NCBI RefSeq assembly: GCF_014189455.1
Contig: NZ_CP050296.1
Span: 4,708,001-4,772,000, forward strand
DNA from: Mesorhizobium huakuii
GTDB taxonomy: Bacteria; Pseudomonadota; Alphaproteobacteria; Rhizobiales; Rhizobiaceae
Direction: 5' to 3'
DNA length: 64,000 bases
The notes under the pieces are model-generated. The model did not search any database. It saw nothing but the letters and a program-made list of their open reading frames with translations, and was not told the origin of the DNA. Below are positions 25,888 to 35,497 of the stretch, in pieces (the first letter of the stretch is position 1; each line of letters starts with the position of its first letter). Both the position numbers and the translations under genes were made by a program.

Positions 25888-26069
25888 CGAATAGTCTCCC
25901 GTATCTGGTTTCAAACCTGGTGGTTGCGGGCTGTCCGCGCATCGTCCAGCCCACCGATGCTTCTGGCCGGATTTCCGCGCAACCGCAACCGTGACAGACC
26001 GTCCCGGCAGCAATTCTTGTTACAGCGCCGCGATCAGGGCAAGCGGAATATCCCAAGAAATTATCCCAT

Positions 26070-26088
26070 TATCACAAAATATTTGATA
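26070..26088. promoter_or_regulatory. AT-rich inverted repeat between fba and the DeoR gene
   Basis: TATCA and TGATA with a 9-base spacer, inside an AT-rich stretch (26050-26115) between divergent genes. The half-sites match those of the palindrome before eryD in opposite order. It may be a site for EryD or for the DeoR protein. Confidence 0.3.
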
Positions 26089-26161
26089 CTTTTGCGACGA
26101 TAGCTGTTATATCCTGAAGCTCGATCAAGGAGCCACGCTGCGGCGTTGGCGGTCAGCGGCA

Positions 26162-26932
26162 ATGAAGAGCGACATCAGGCGTCAAGGCATCATGGAGTTT
26201 CTAATGGACGCCGGTCAGGCCGGCGTCGACGACCTCGCCTTGCGCTTTGGCGTCTCGAAAATGACCGTGCACCGGGACCTCGACGAGCTCGAGGAAAGCG
26301 GTTTCCTGCGCAAGGTGCGGGGCGGCGCCTCGATCCAGCCGAGCAGCCTGTTCGAAAGCGACTTCCGCTACCGGCAGAAGCAGGCGACCGAGGAGAAGCA
26401 GCGTCTCGCCGCGGCCGCCGTGGCCATGATCGAACCCGGCCAGACGGTGATCATCGACGATGGCTCGACAGCGGGTGGCATTGCGCGCCATCTCGCCGAC
26501 CTGCGGCCGCTGACCGTGATCTCCAACAACCTGGCCGTCATCCAGGACCTGGCTGGCGCGGGAGGGATCAACCTGATCGCGCTCGGTGGGCAATACAGCA
26601 AGAAATTCCACGGCTTCTTCGGCTTGCTCGCCGAGGCTTCGCTCAAATCGCTGCGCGCCGACGTCGCCTTCCTGTCGTCTTCGGCCATCCATGGCGCTTC
26701 CGCCTTCCACCAAGACCAGGAGGTGGTGCAGGCCAAGCGGTTGATGATGGCGGCGGCGACCCGCAAATATCTGCTGGTCGATCACGGCAAGTTCGGCCGC
26801 ACGGCGCTGCATTTTCTCACCGACCTCAGTGCGTTCGACGCCGTGTTCACCGGCCGCGCGCCCGAACCGGGGATGCGCTCGGCGCTGGATGCCGCCTGCG
26901 TTTCGCTGACGGTGATCGACAAGGGATCATGA
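26162..26932 (+). CDS. DeoR-family regulator of the erythritol locus
   Basis: About 256 residues. The N-terminal winged helix has RRQGIMEFLMDAGQAGVDDL and FGVSKMTVHRDLDELEESGF, and RKVRGGASI is the wing. The C-terminal sugar-phosphate-sensing domain shows TVIIDDGSTAGGIARHL, TVISNNLAVI and FLSSSAIHG. Proteins of this type precede the tpiA/rpiB pair in the Brucella and rhizobial erythritol loci. It likely senses a tetrose or triose phosphate and controls the following eryH and eryI genes. Confidence 0.82.
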   Translation: MKSDIRRQGIMEFLMDAGQAGVDDLALRFGVSKMTVHRDLDELEESGFLRKVRGGASIQPSSLFESDFRYRQKQATEEKQRLAAAAVAMIEPGQTVIIDDGSTAGGIARHLADLRPLTVISNNLAVIQDLAGAGGINLIALGGQYSKKFHGFFGLLAEASLKSLRADVAFLSSSAIHGASAFHQDQEVVQAKRLMMAAATRKYLLVDHGKFGRTALHFLTDLSAFDAVFTGRAPEPGMRSALDAACVSLTVIDKGS

Positions 26933-26980
26933 GGCCGGAAATCGGCAGATCGTGATCAACAGAGTTAAGGAGCAATACGC

Positions 26981-27739
26981 GTGGTTTACTGGGTCGGTAC
27001 AAGCTGGAAGATGAACAAGACGCTCGCCGAGGCGCTGGATTTCGCGCAGCGCCTCGCCGGCTTCATTCCCGGTTTCGACGACCGCATCCAGCCCTTCGTC
27101 ATCCCGTCCTTCACGGCGGCGCGCGAGGTCAAGCAGGCGCTGTCGTCGACGCGCATCAAGGTCGGCGCCCAGAACATGCATTGGGCCGATGCCGGCGCCT
27201 GGACCGGCGAGATCTCGCCGCTGATGCTGACCGACTGCGGACTCGATCTGGTCGAACTCGGCCACAGCGAACGGCGCGAGCATTTTGGCGAGACCGACCG
27301 CACCGTCGGCCTCAAGACGGCGGCCGCCGTGAAGCACGGCTTGATCCCGCTGATCTGTGTCGGCGAGACGTTGGCCGAGCGCGAAAGCGGGCAAGCCGAT
27401 GCCGTGCTGAGTGCCCAGGTCGAAGGCGCGCTGCAGTTCCTCGAAGGCGAGGCGAGGGGCGCAAGAATCCTGTTCGCCTACGAGCCCGTCTGGGCGATCG
27501 GCGACAAGGGCATTCCGGCCAGCGCCGATTATGCCGACAAGCAGCAGGCATTGATCAAGACGGTGGCTGGCGGCCTGCTGCCGGCGGTGCCGCCGGTGCT
27601 TTATGGCGGCAGCGTCAACCCCGGTAATGCCGCCGAGCTCGTCGGCCAGCCCAACATAGACGGCCTCTTCATCGGCCGCTCCGCCTGGCAGGCGGACGGC
27701 TACATCGACATCCTCGGCCGCGCCTCGGCGGCGATCTGA
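26981..27739 (+). CDS. eryH: L-erythrulose 1-phosphate isomerase (TpiA-like), EryH
   Basis: About 252 residues from GTG with TAAGGAG upstream. It has a triosephosphate-isomerase barrel: SWKMNKTLAEA (catalytic lysine), ELGHSERREHFGE (catalytic histidine), YEPVWAIGDKG (catalytic glutamate) and VLYGGSVNPGNAAEL. Position between the DeoR gene and an RpiB homologue marks it as the second, catabolic TpiA. In Brucella this enzyme converts L-erythrulose 1-phosphate to D-erythrulose 4-phosphate. The predicted apiose-pathway decarboxylase at 36825-38075 makes the same substrate, so this enzyme may serve both pathways (also called LerI). Confidence 0.85.
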   Translation: MVYWVGTSWKMNKTLAEALDFAQRLAGFIPGFDDRIQPFVIPSFTAAREVKQALSSTRIKVGAQNMHWADAGAWTGEISPLMLTDCGLDLVELGHSERREHFGETDRTVGLKTAAAVKHGLIPLICVGETLAERESGQADAVLSAQVEGALQFLEGEARGARILFAYEPVWAIGDKGIPASADYADKQQALIKTVAGGLLPAVPPVLYGGSVNPGNAAELVGQPNIDGLFIGRSAWQADGYIDILGRASAAI

Positions 27740-27766
27740 AATCATCCAAACACGAAAGGGAAAACC

Positions 27767-28210
27767 ATGAAAATAGCCATTGGAGCCGACAGCGCCGGCA
27801 AGCCGCTGCTCGATGTCATCGCCGCACACCTTGCGACCAAGCCGGGCCTCACCGTCAGCGACCTCAGCCAGGCCGGTTACTATGCCGATCTGTCGCAAAA
27901 GCTCGCCCAGACCATCATCGATGGTGAGAACGAGCGCGGCATCCTGTTCTGCGGCACCGGCATCGGTGTCTCGATCTCGGCCAACAAGGTGCCGGGCATT
28001 CGTGCTGCACTCACCCACGACACCTATTCGGCCGAGCGAGCGGCGAAATCCAACAACGCGCAGATCATCACCATGGGCGCCCGCGTCATCGGCCCGGAAC
28101 TGGCCAAGGCGATTGTCGATACCTGGCTCGCCTCGGAGTTCGACGAACAAGGTCCCTCGGCCGGCAATGTCCAGGCGATCAACAGGCTCGACGCGGCCAA
28201 ACCCGCATGA
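27767..28210 (+). CDS. eryI: D-erythrulose 4-phosphate isomerase (RpiB-like), EryI
   Basis: About 147 residues of the RpiB/LacAB fold. The start [11 protein letters not shown] replaces the usual D-H of ribose isomerases with D-S, and [17 protein letters not shown] carries the active-site cysteine and phosphate loop. [25 protein letters not shown] is the conserved second block. In the erythritol route it yields D-erythrose 4-phosphate, which enters the pentose phosphate pathway. It follows eryH by 28 bases and is likely co-transcribed. Confidence 0.85.
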   Translation: MKIAIGADSAGKPLLDVIAAHLATKPGLTVSDLSQAGYYADLSQKLAQTIIDGENERGILFCGTGIGVSISANKVPGIRAALTHDTYSAERAAKSNNAQIITMGARVIGPELAKAIVDTWLASEFDEQGPSAGNVQAINRLDAAKPA

Positions 28211-28296
28211 TCCGCGCAGGCAAGCCTGCGGCATAGTCTGAGAGAAGTTCGGTCCGGGCGTACCGCGCCGGTATGCCGCGTGCGGCGATGCCGGCT

Positions 28297-29085
28297 CTAT
28301 TTCTGCCTGCCGAGCCTGGCCGCGAGGGAACGCCGCACGTCCTCTTCCGCTCCATCCAGCAGGTCGATCAGCACCTTGCTGGTGGCTGCCGGGTCACGCT
28401 TTTCGATGTTCTCGACAATCTGCCGGTGCAGGCTGAGCGAGTGGCGCTGACCGTCTGGATTGTCGTCCGAAAGCCTGAAGCTGATCACCAGCGCCGTCTC
28501 GATCAAGGCCGCCAGCGAACCGATCAGCTCGTTGCCCGACATATGCAGGATCGCCTGATGGAAGGCCAGATCCGGTATCGCGAAGCGTTCGCCGTCATCG
28601 CCGGCCTGTTCCATCTCGTCGAGGAGTGCCCGCAATTCGGCGATCTGCTCCGGGCTGGCGCGCTCCGCCGCCAGGGCCCCGGCGGTCGGCTCGATCGCGC
28701 GGCGCAGCTCGAACAGGGAGCGCGCCTCCTCGGCCGTCGTCCTCGAGCCGAAACGCCACAACAGCACATCCGGGTCGAGGAAATTCCAATCCTTGCGCGG
28801 GCGCACCCTGGTTCCGGTCCGGGGGCGCATTTCCACCATGCCCTTGCCCGCCAGCACCTTGACGACTTCCCGCAGCCCGGTGCGGCTCGCGCCATAGGAG
28901 GCGCTCCAATCGTCGCCGTTCGGCAACTGGTCACCCGGGATCAATTCGCCGCGCACGATGCTGAGGCCGATTTCGTTGAGCAGCCTGGCGTGGAGGCCGG
29001 AATGGGACGAGCCGGCCATGCGCGACGTCATTCGGGATGCCCTGGGGTGGGCCGCTAAATTCTTCATACTATTCCCATTATTCAT
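28297..29085 (-). CDS. GntR-family regulator with FCD domain
   Basis: About 262 residues from ATG 29085; ATG 29067 is an alternative with GGGA just before it. The N-terminal helix-turn-helix is in HARLLNEIGLSIVRGELIPG and SASYGASRTGLREVVKVLAGKG. The FCD domain has LFELRRAIEPTAGALAA and the metal-binding DLAFHQAILHMSGNEL. WNFLDPDVLLWRFG is typical of the sugar-acid-sensing branch (DgoR-like). It lies divergent from the autotransporter gene and downstream of eryI. Its targets are not evident. Confidence 0.8.
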   Translation of the reverse strand: MNNGNSMKNLAAHPRASRMTSRMAGSSHSGLHARLLNEIGLSIVRGELIPGDQLPNGDDWSASYGASRTGLREVVKVLAGKGMVEMRPRTGTRVRPRKDWNFLDPDVLLWRFGSRTTAEEARSLFELRRAIEPTAGALAAERASPEQIAELRALLDEMEQAGDDGERFAIPDLAFHQAILHMSGNELIGSLAALIETALVISFRLSDDNPDGQRHSLSLHRQIVENIEKRDPAATSKVLIDLLDGAEEDVRRSLAARLGRQK

Positions 29086-29281
29086 ACGATTGTCACGTGC
29101 CCACCCTAGTGAGCACATCGTTGAACTCCCCGCCAGAGCGATCGACGAACCACAGCGCAGATAGCACCCGAAGAACCACAAAATCTCGAGTCTTGCCATC
29201 GCCGACGGCCGCCACCGTCGTTGGTCGATGTCGTGCGCGTCGAGCCCGCCGATCGTAAACACCAACAGGAACGCGCCAGAA

Positions 29282-31207
29282 ATGTCTCCCAAGATGATCG
29301 ATCACGCCAGCAAAGCCGCCCTGAAGGGAACGGCCCGCCTTCCGAAAACCATAAGCTCCTGCATCTTCGTGTCCAGCGCGCTTGCCATGACATCGGTGCC
29401 GGCACTCGCCGTCGAACCCTGGATCATGGTCGAGAAGACCACCTTCACCGGCGACGCGATAGCTGCCAAGCAGCAGGGTGTGACCACGGACGGAACGAAC
29501 TGGTATTTTTCCGGCACCAATATTCTCGAGCGCACCGACAAGAACTACAATCCGAACCTGCGTGTCGCGCCTGCCATTCCGCTTGCTCTCCAGCTTCCGT
29601 CTGAATTTTCCAGCATGGGGCTAAACCATATTGGCGACATCGACTATGCCGACGGGCTTCTCTACATCTCGCTTGACACGAGCAAGCGCGACCCGATTAC
29701 CGGAGGCAAATATGACCACCCGGTTTTCGCGGTCTTTCGCGCCAGCGACATGAGCTATACCGGCCAGGCCTTTTCGCTCAACCCGCCCCATGGCACCCAT
29801 GACATCGCCAGCTGGGTTGCCGTCGACGCCAAGAACGGCCTGGGCTACGGCATGGCCTATGAGAATGCGACGGAGATAGCCGTCTACAATCTGTCGGACT
29901 GGAGCTTCAAGGAATACATCCCGCTGACGCAAAAGATCGACCAGGCACAGGGCGGCAAGCTGCTCGACGGCTGGATGTATTTTTCGACCGACAATGATCA
30001 GAAGATCATCTACCGGGCGAACCTCAAGACCGGCGAAGTCGAGAACCTCGGCAACCTGAAGATCGATCGCGAGCAGGAAGTCGAAGGGCTTTCCTTCAAC
30101 CAGACGAAGGATGGCTGGTCGATGTATATCCTCAATCGGGAAGCGCTGGAGAGCGACCCCAACGTGGAGGCCGTCGGCTTCTACCGTTATCTGCGCCCTT
30201 ATGGAAACGCGCTCTCCGGCGAGATCCACGCCGATATCAATGGCGCGCTTGTCGAGGACAGCCGCTTCGCGCGGGATGCGGCGAGCAGCCGAATTCGCTC
30301 CGCCTTCGATGCGGTCTCCGCGCCGGTTCTGACAACCGCCAGCATCGACACCGACGGCGCGCACGCCGCGCCCGCCAATGCCGACGGCATCGTGATCTGG
30401 AGCCAGGCACTGGCAATGACGGGCGATGCGAACGGCTCCGGCGATGCCGCTGCCTTCGGCCGCAACACGACAGGATTCATCGGCGGCGCCGACGCACCGG
30501 TCGGAAGCTGGCGAGTTGGCGTGCTCGGCGGTTACAGCCATTCGCGCTTCGATGTCACCGACCGGGCTTCATCCGGCTCGAGCGACAACTACAATCTCGG
30601 CCTCTATGCCGGCACGCAGATGGGCCAGCTCGGTTTCCGCGCCGGCGCGATCTATGGCTGGCACGACATCGAGACCAGGCGCAGCGTGGTCTTCCCCGCC
30701 TTCAGCGAGCAGCTCTCCGCCGACTACAATGCTGCGACGGCGCAGGCTTTCAGCGAACTGGCCTATCGGTTCGACATCGGCCGCAATGCCTTCGAACCCT
30801 TCGCCAACCTCGCTTATGTCCATCTGAACACCGATGGCTTCGCCGAAACCGGCGGCACGACTTCGGCGCTGACGGCACAGAAGACGACAACCGAAAACAC
30901 CTTCTCGACCTTTGGCGTTCGCGCTTCGACCCAGTTCGACACGGGGGCGACCAAGACTTCCCTGCACGGCATGCTGGGCTGGCAGCACGCCTATGGCGAC
31001 GCGGATCCGACCGCCGGTCTGGCCTTCAACACCGGGGCATCCTTTACCATCTCGGGCGTGCCGATCGCCAGGGACGCGCTGGCGGTCGAAGCCGGACTGG
31101 ATGTCTCCCTGTCGTCCAATGCGACGCTCGGCGCGTCCTATTCCGGGCAGATCGCCAAGGACGCCCAGGGACATGCCTTCAAGGTCAGTTTCGATCTGAA
31201 ACTATAG
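29282..31207 (+). CDS. Autotransporter with a beta-propeller-like passenger
   Basis: About 641 residues from the ATG at 29282 with AGGAA upstream; an upstream start at 29228 adds 18 residues. A long signal peptide runs to a likely cleavage after PALA (about residue 45). The passenger, to about residue 360, consists of short repeated blocks such as NHIGDIDYADGLLYISLD and ASWVAVDAKNGLGYGMAYEN, which look like propeller blades rather than the usual beta-helix. The last 280 residues have autotransporter beta-barrel character (GGYSHSRFDV, LGLYAGTQMGQLGFRAGAIYG) and end in aromatic-alternating FKVSFDLKL. It should be exposed at the outer membrane. Role unknown; it converges on dhaL with a six-base overlap. 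Confidence 0.7.
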   Translation: MSPKMIDHASKAALKGTARLPKTISSCIFVSSALAMTSVPALAVEPWIMVEKTTFTGDAIAAKQQGVTTDGTNWYFSGTNILERTDKNYNPNLRVAPAIPLALQLPSEFSSMGLNHIGDIDYADGLLYISLDTSKRDPITGGKYDHPVFAVFRASDMSYTGQAFSLNPPHGTHDIASWVAVDAKNGLGYGMAYENATEIAVYNLSDWSFKEYIPLTQKIDQAQGGKLLDGWMYFSTDNDQKIIYRANLKTGEVENLGNLKIDREQEVEGLSFNQTKDGWSMYILNREALESDPNVEAVGFYRYLRPYGNALSGEIHADINGALVEDSRFARDAASSRIRSAFDAVSAPVLTTASIDTDGAHAAPANADGIVIWSQALAMTGDANGSGDAAAFGRNTTGFIGGADAPVGSWRVGVLGGYSHSRFDVTDRASSGSSDNYNLGLYAGTQMGQLGFRAGAIYGWHDIETRRSVVFPAFSEQLSADYNAATAQAFSELAYRFDIGRNAFEPFANLAYVHLNTDGFAETGGTTSALTAQKTTTENTFSTFGVRASTQFDTGATKTSLHGMLGWQHAYGDADPTAGLAFNTGASFTISGVPIARDALAVEAGLDVSLSSNATLGASYSGQIAKDAQGHAFKVSFDLKL

Positions 31208-31846
31208 TGCCGACGTCAGGCTCTTCGTCATCGCGCCGATGACGGTGACGGCCGACGCCGCGCCCGGGTCCATATGGCCGAGCGATCGCTCGCCGAGCCG
31301 CGAGGAGCGGCCCTTGGCGGCGATCATGTCCTTGGTTGCTTCGGCACCAGACTCGGCGGCGGCAAGGGCCGCTTTAAGACTCTCAGCCAGGGTCTTGCCG
31401 GCGAGATTGGCCGCGGCGGCGGCTTCGGCCGCCGGCTGCCAGGCATCGACCATCGTCTTTTCGCCAGGTTCTGCCTTGCCGCGATCCTTGATGCCTTGCG
31501 CCATGGCCTGGAACAGGGCGATGAAGTCCGCCTCCACCAGCGTCGCCTTGCCCTTGACGGCGGAAGCCGCGCGCATGAAGGCCGTCGCGTAGAGCGGGCC
31601 TGACGAGGCGCCGACGGCATTGAGGAACGATTTCGCCGCCGTGTTGAGCAGCGCCGTCGGCTCGGTCGCGGCAAGGTCGAGAGGCGCCAGCGCATCGCGC
31701 ACGGCATTGAAGCCGAGCTCCATCGCAATGCCGTGGTCGGCGTCACCGATGACGCCGTCGAGTTGGCAGAGCCGGTCCTTGTCGGCCTCGATCGCCACCG
31801 CGATCGCTTCGAACATTCTTTTCAGGTTGGCGGCATCGATGGTCAC
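31202..31846 (-). CDS. dhaL: Dihydroxyacetone-kinase subunit DhaL
   Basis: About 214 residues, all-helical nucleotide-binding subunit. The metal-binding signature is LDGVIGDADHGIAM near the N-terminus. NAVGASSGPLYATAF and SSRLGERSLGHMDPGA are the conserved ATP-lid segments. With DhaK it transfers phosphate to a short ketose such as dihydroxyacetone or erythrulose. It starts 15 bases after dhaK. No phosphotransferase subunit (DhaM) lies in this window, so the phosphate donor is unclear; an ATP-dependent erythrulose kinase is possible. Confidence 0.88.
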   Translation of the reverse strand: MTIDAANLKRMFEAIAVAIEADKDRLCQLDGVIGDADHGIAMELGFNAVRDALAPLDLAATEPTALLNTAAKSFLNAVGASSGPLYATAFMRAASAVKGKATLVEADFIALFQAMAQGIKDRGKAEPGEKTMVDAWQPAAEAAAAANLAGKTLAESLKAALAAAESGAEATKDMIAAKGRSSRLGERSLGHMDPGAASAVTVIGAMTKSLTSAL

Positions 31847-31861
31847 GGGAACGCTCTTTCG

Positions 31862-32869
31862 TCAGCCGGCACGGAACATCGCGCAGTCGCAGGGGTGATC
31901 GAGCATGGTCTGCAATTCCGCGTCGAGATGAAAAAGCGTCACCGAGGCGCCAGCCATTTCCAGCGACGTGCAGTAATTGCCGACCCAGGTCGCGTGAATG
32001 GAAACGCCGATATCGTCGAGCCGCTGCTTGACCCGCCGGTTCATGATGTAGAGCTCCATCAGCGGCGTCGAGCCGAGCGAATTGACCAGCACCGCGACCT
32101 TGTCGCCGCGCGACGGTGCCATCTCGGCGAAAATCTTGTCCAGCATCTCATCCGTGATCTCGTCGGCGGTCCTGAGCTTGCCGCGGGCGATGCCGGGCTC
32201 GCCATGGATGCCCATGCCGATCTCCATCTCGTCGGCGCCGATCTCGAAATTCGGCCGCCTTGTCTGCGGCAGCGAGCAGGGCGACAGCGCCACGCCCATG
32301 GTGAAGGTGTGGTCGTTGGCCTTGCGCGCGATGCGCTCGACCTCGTCCAGGGAGAGCATGCGGTCGCAGGCGGCGCCGGCCGCCTTGAAGATGAAGAAAT
32401 TGCCGGCGACGCCGCGGCGCTTCTGCCGCTGGTCACGCGGTGCCGAGGCGACATCGTCGGTGGTCAGCACCGTGCGCACCTCGATGTCGTCCATGTCAGC
32501 CATCTCAGCCGCCATGTCGAAATTCATCACGTCGCCGGCATAGTTGCCGTACATGAACAGGACGCCGGCGCCGCCGCTCACCGCCTTGGCGCATTCGAGG
32601 ATCGGATCGGGCGGCGGTGAGGCAAAGACGTTGCCGATCGCCGCCGCGTCCGCCAGTCCCCTGCCGACAAAGCCGAGAAAGGTCGGCTCATGGCCGGAGC
32701 CGCCGCCGATGACGAGCCCGACCTTGCCGGGTCGCGGCCCGTCACGGGCGATGATCGAGCGCGGGCTGCCGTCCGCACTCCTGAGGTGGCGAGGATGCGC
32801 GGCGAGGATCCCTTCGAGCATCTCGTCGACGGCGCGGTTGCCGTCATTGATGATCTTCTTGGTCTGCAC
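31862..32869 (-). CDS. dhaK: Dihydroxyacetone-kinase subunit DhaK
   Basis: About 335 residues if started at GTG 32869, which has GGGAGG six bases upstream; ATG 32875 and TTG 32893 are alternatives. It has VIGGGSGHEPTFLGFVG, the conserved GNYAGDVMNFDMA, and the substrate-binding histidine in GMGIHGEPG that bonds covalently to the ketone. The C-terminal HATWVGNYCTSLEMAGAS is typical. Substrates of the family include dihydroxyacetone and L- or D-erythrulose; the latter would fit the four-carbon theme of the window. It may be cotranscribed with ribH2. Confidence 0.86.
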   Translation of the reverse strand: MQTKKIINDGNRAVDEMLEGILAAHPRHLRSADGSPRSIIARDGPRPGKVGLVIGGGSGHEPTFLGFVGRGLADAAAIGNVFASPPPDPILECAKAVSGGAGVLFMYGNYAGDVMNFDMAAEMADMDDIEVRTVLTTDDVASAPRDQRQKRRGVAGNFFIFKAAGAACDRMLSLDEVERIARKANDHTFTMGVALSPCSLPQTRRPNFEIGADEMEIGMGIHGEPGIARGKLRTADEITDEMLDKIFAEMAPSRGDKVAVLVNSLGSTPLMELYIMNRRVKQRLDDIGVSIHATWVGNYCTSLEMAGASVTLFHLDAELQTMLDHPCDCAMFRAG

Positions 32870-32933
32870 CGGCATCCTCCCGACTTCTGGCAAATACTAC
32901 CGGGTGTTATCGCGATTTCCACCCGGGAAGATT

Positions 32934-33632
<699 letters not shown>

Positions 33633-33733
33633 AACGGGCTTTGTATGGAAGGGCAGGGGTGCTGCTGTCAACCGCGCCAGGCCGGTGGCCAATCACGTTC
33701 TGTCGACTGGAGCAATTCCCGGAAGCAGTCGGT

Positions 33734-34909
33734 TTATCGCGTGCGCCACGCCGCCGCCGAAGCGGCAACCAGCATCAGCAACGCCGCAACCATCGCGCAG
33801 ACCGCAAAGCCGAAGCTGGAATAGATAGGCCCGAAGCCGGTGGTGCCGATAAAGACCGCCAGATAGGTGACCGAGCTGTTCAGGCCCATGATCGTGCCGC
33901 GCCGTGAGGGATCGAGTGCCGAGAGGCGCATCACCAGGACATTCAGCCCGAAATGATTGGCCAGTCCCCACACCACCACCATGGCCAGCGTCAGGCCGAA
34001 ACTGTTGCTCGTCGCCGCAATGGCGACATAGACGGCGGCGACGAGAAGATAGGCGAACGGCATGACGCGCCGCGCACCAAGCCGGTCGATCACGCCGTCG
34101 AGCAGAGCAGCAGTGCCGAAACCGATGCCATAGGCGAGTGCGGCCCAGCCATTGGCGCTCACCGGCTTGCCCAGTCCGCTGTGCAGGTGGTCGCCGAGAT
34201 AGCCATAGACACCGTAGAAGGCGGTCATGAAGGCCGCGCAGGCGACGAGAAGCGGCACAATGCCGGGAATACCGAGCGCTGCCAGCGGCGTCGGTGCCGG
34301 GCCGCTCTTCCTGATGTCGCTCAGTGACGTCATCGTGAGGCTGGCCAGCGCAAGCAGTGCCAGCACCGCGACGGCGGCGAAGACGGCGCGCCAATGCACA
34401 AGATCGGCAAGCACGGCCGACAGCGAAACGCCGGCCACCATGCTGAGCGTCCATCCGGTCAGCACGACGCCGATGGTGCCGCTTTCGCGGCCGGGCGGCG
34501 CGATCGCCGCCGAACTGGCATAGATCGCCGGCATGGCGACGCCGGCAGCGATGCCGGCGACGAGCTGCGCCGCGACCAGCATGATCACCGTCGGCGCCAC
34601 GGCACTGGCGACCAGCGCAAGCGCCAGCAACAGCAATGCCCCTTGCAGCATTCGACGTGCGCCGAGCCGATCGATGTAGCGGGCCAGGAACAGGGCGCTT
34701 GCCGAGGTGCCGAGGCCGAAGGCGGCCGTTGCGATCATCACCACTGGCACGCTTGTTCCGAACGACAAAGCGACGGCCGGGGCTATCGGGCCCAGGACCA
34801 GCGAATTCGAGCCGATCACGGCGATGCAGCCGGTCAGCAGATAGGCGAGGGCCGGGATCGGCGGCCTGGCATCGGCTGTCAGGGCTGTGGCTTGATTGCT
34901 GTTCGACAT
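33734..34909 (-). CDS. Major facilitator superfamily transporter (DHA1-like)
   Basis: About 391 residues with twelve predicted membrane segments. The loop 2-3 motif is ARYIDRLGARRML and its echo in the second half is DGVIDRLGARRVM. The pattern of short loops is typical of small-molecule exporters of the drug:proton type. The divergent Lrp/AsnC regulator 48 bases away probably controls it, which suggests export of an amino acid or related compound. Confidence 0.82.
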   Translation of the reverse strand: MSNSNQATALTADARPPIPALAYLLTGCIAVIGSNSLVLGPIAPAVALSFGTSVPVVMIATAAFGLGTSASALFLARYIDRLGARRMLQGALLLLALALVASAVAPTVIMLVAAQLVAGIAAGVAMPAIYASSAAIAPPGRESGTIGVVLTGWTLSMVAGVSLSAVLADLVHWRAVFAAVAVLALLALASLTMTSLSDIRKSGPAPTPLAALGIPGIVPLLVACAAFMTAFYGVYGYLGDHLHSGLGKPVSANGWAALAYGIGFGTAALLDGVIDRLGARRVMPFAYLLVAAVYVAIAATSNSFGLTLAMVVVWGLANHFGLNVLVMRLSALDPSRRGTIMGLNSSVTYLAVFIGTTGFGPIYSSFGFAVCAMVAALLMLVAASAAAWRTR

Positions 34910-34957
34910 ATGACCATAATGGCCGTATTAAATTCCGTGGCAATCAGGATTGTCGAT

Positions 34958-35497
34958 ATGGATGAAGAAACAGATGGCATTCTGCGGAACACGCCAGCGC
35001 CCCGCGATATCGATGCGATTGACCGAAAAATATTAGGCGTCCTCGTCGACGACGCCACGGTCAGCTATGCCGAACTCGGCGATCGGGTCGGCCTTTCGCC
35101 GCCTGCCGCGCATGAACGGGTCAAGCGCCTTCGGCGCAGCGGCGCCATTCGCGGCACCATGGCCATCATCGACCCCAAGGCGGTTAAGAAGCCGCTGCTC
35201 GCTTTCGTGCATATCGACACCAGGGGCTGGGGCAAGACCCCGGAGCTGATGGCGGTTTCGCAATATCCGGAAGTCGAGGAGATCCACACCGTCGCCGGCG
35301 ACACCTGCATGTTGCTGAAGGTCCGCACCGAAGATACGAGAGCGCTGGAAGGCCTGCTTGCTCGCCTGTACGAAACGCCCGGCGTCACCTCAACGCGCAG
35401 CTACGTGGTGCTGTCGACCTATCTCGAGCGCCCGGTGCAACCCGGCGTCACCGAGACGTGGCCGACGCCCAACCACATGGGCAAGCCGCTGTATTAA
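34958..35497 (+). CDS. Lrp/AsnC-family transcriptional regulator
   Basis: About 179 residues from ATG 34958. DIDAIDRKILGVLVDDATVSYAELGDRVGLSPPAAHERVKRL is the N-terminal helix-turn-helix; the C-terminal RAM domain has VEEIHTVAGDTCMLLKVRTED. Slightly longer at the C-terminus than usual. A short palindrome CCAT-A-ATGG (34914-34922) lies in the gap with the divergent MFS gene and could be a binding site. It overlaps the end of the oiaK gene by four bases, tail to tail. Confidence 0.87.
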   Translation: MDEETDGILRNTPAPRDIDAIDRKILGVLVDDATVSYAELGDRVGLSPPAAHERVKRLRRSGAIRGTMAIIDPKAVKKPLLAFVHIDTRGWGKTPELMAVSQYPEVEEIHTVAGDTCMLLKVRTEDTRALEGLLARLYETPGVTSTRSYVVLSTYLERPVQPGVTETWPTPNHMGKPLY

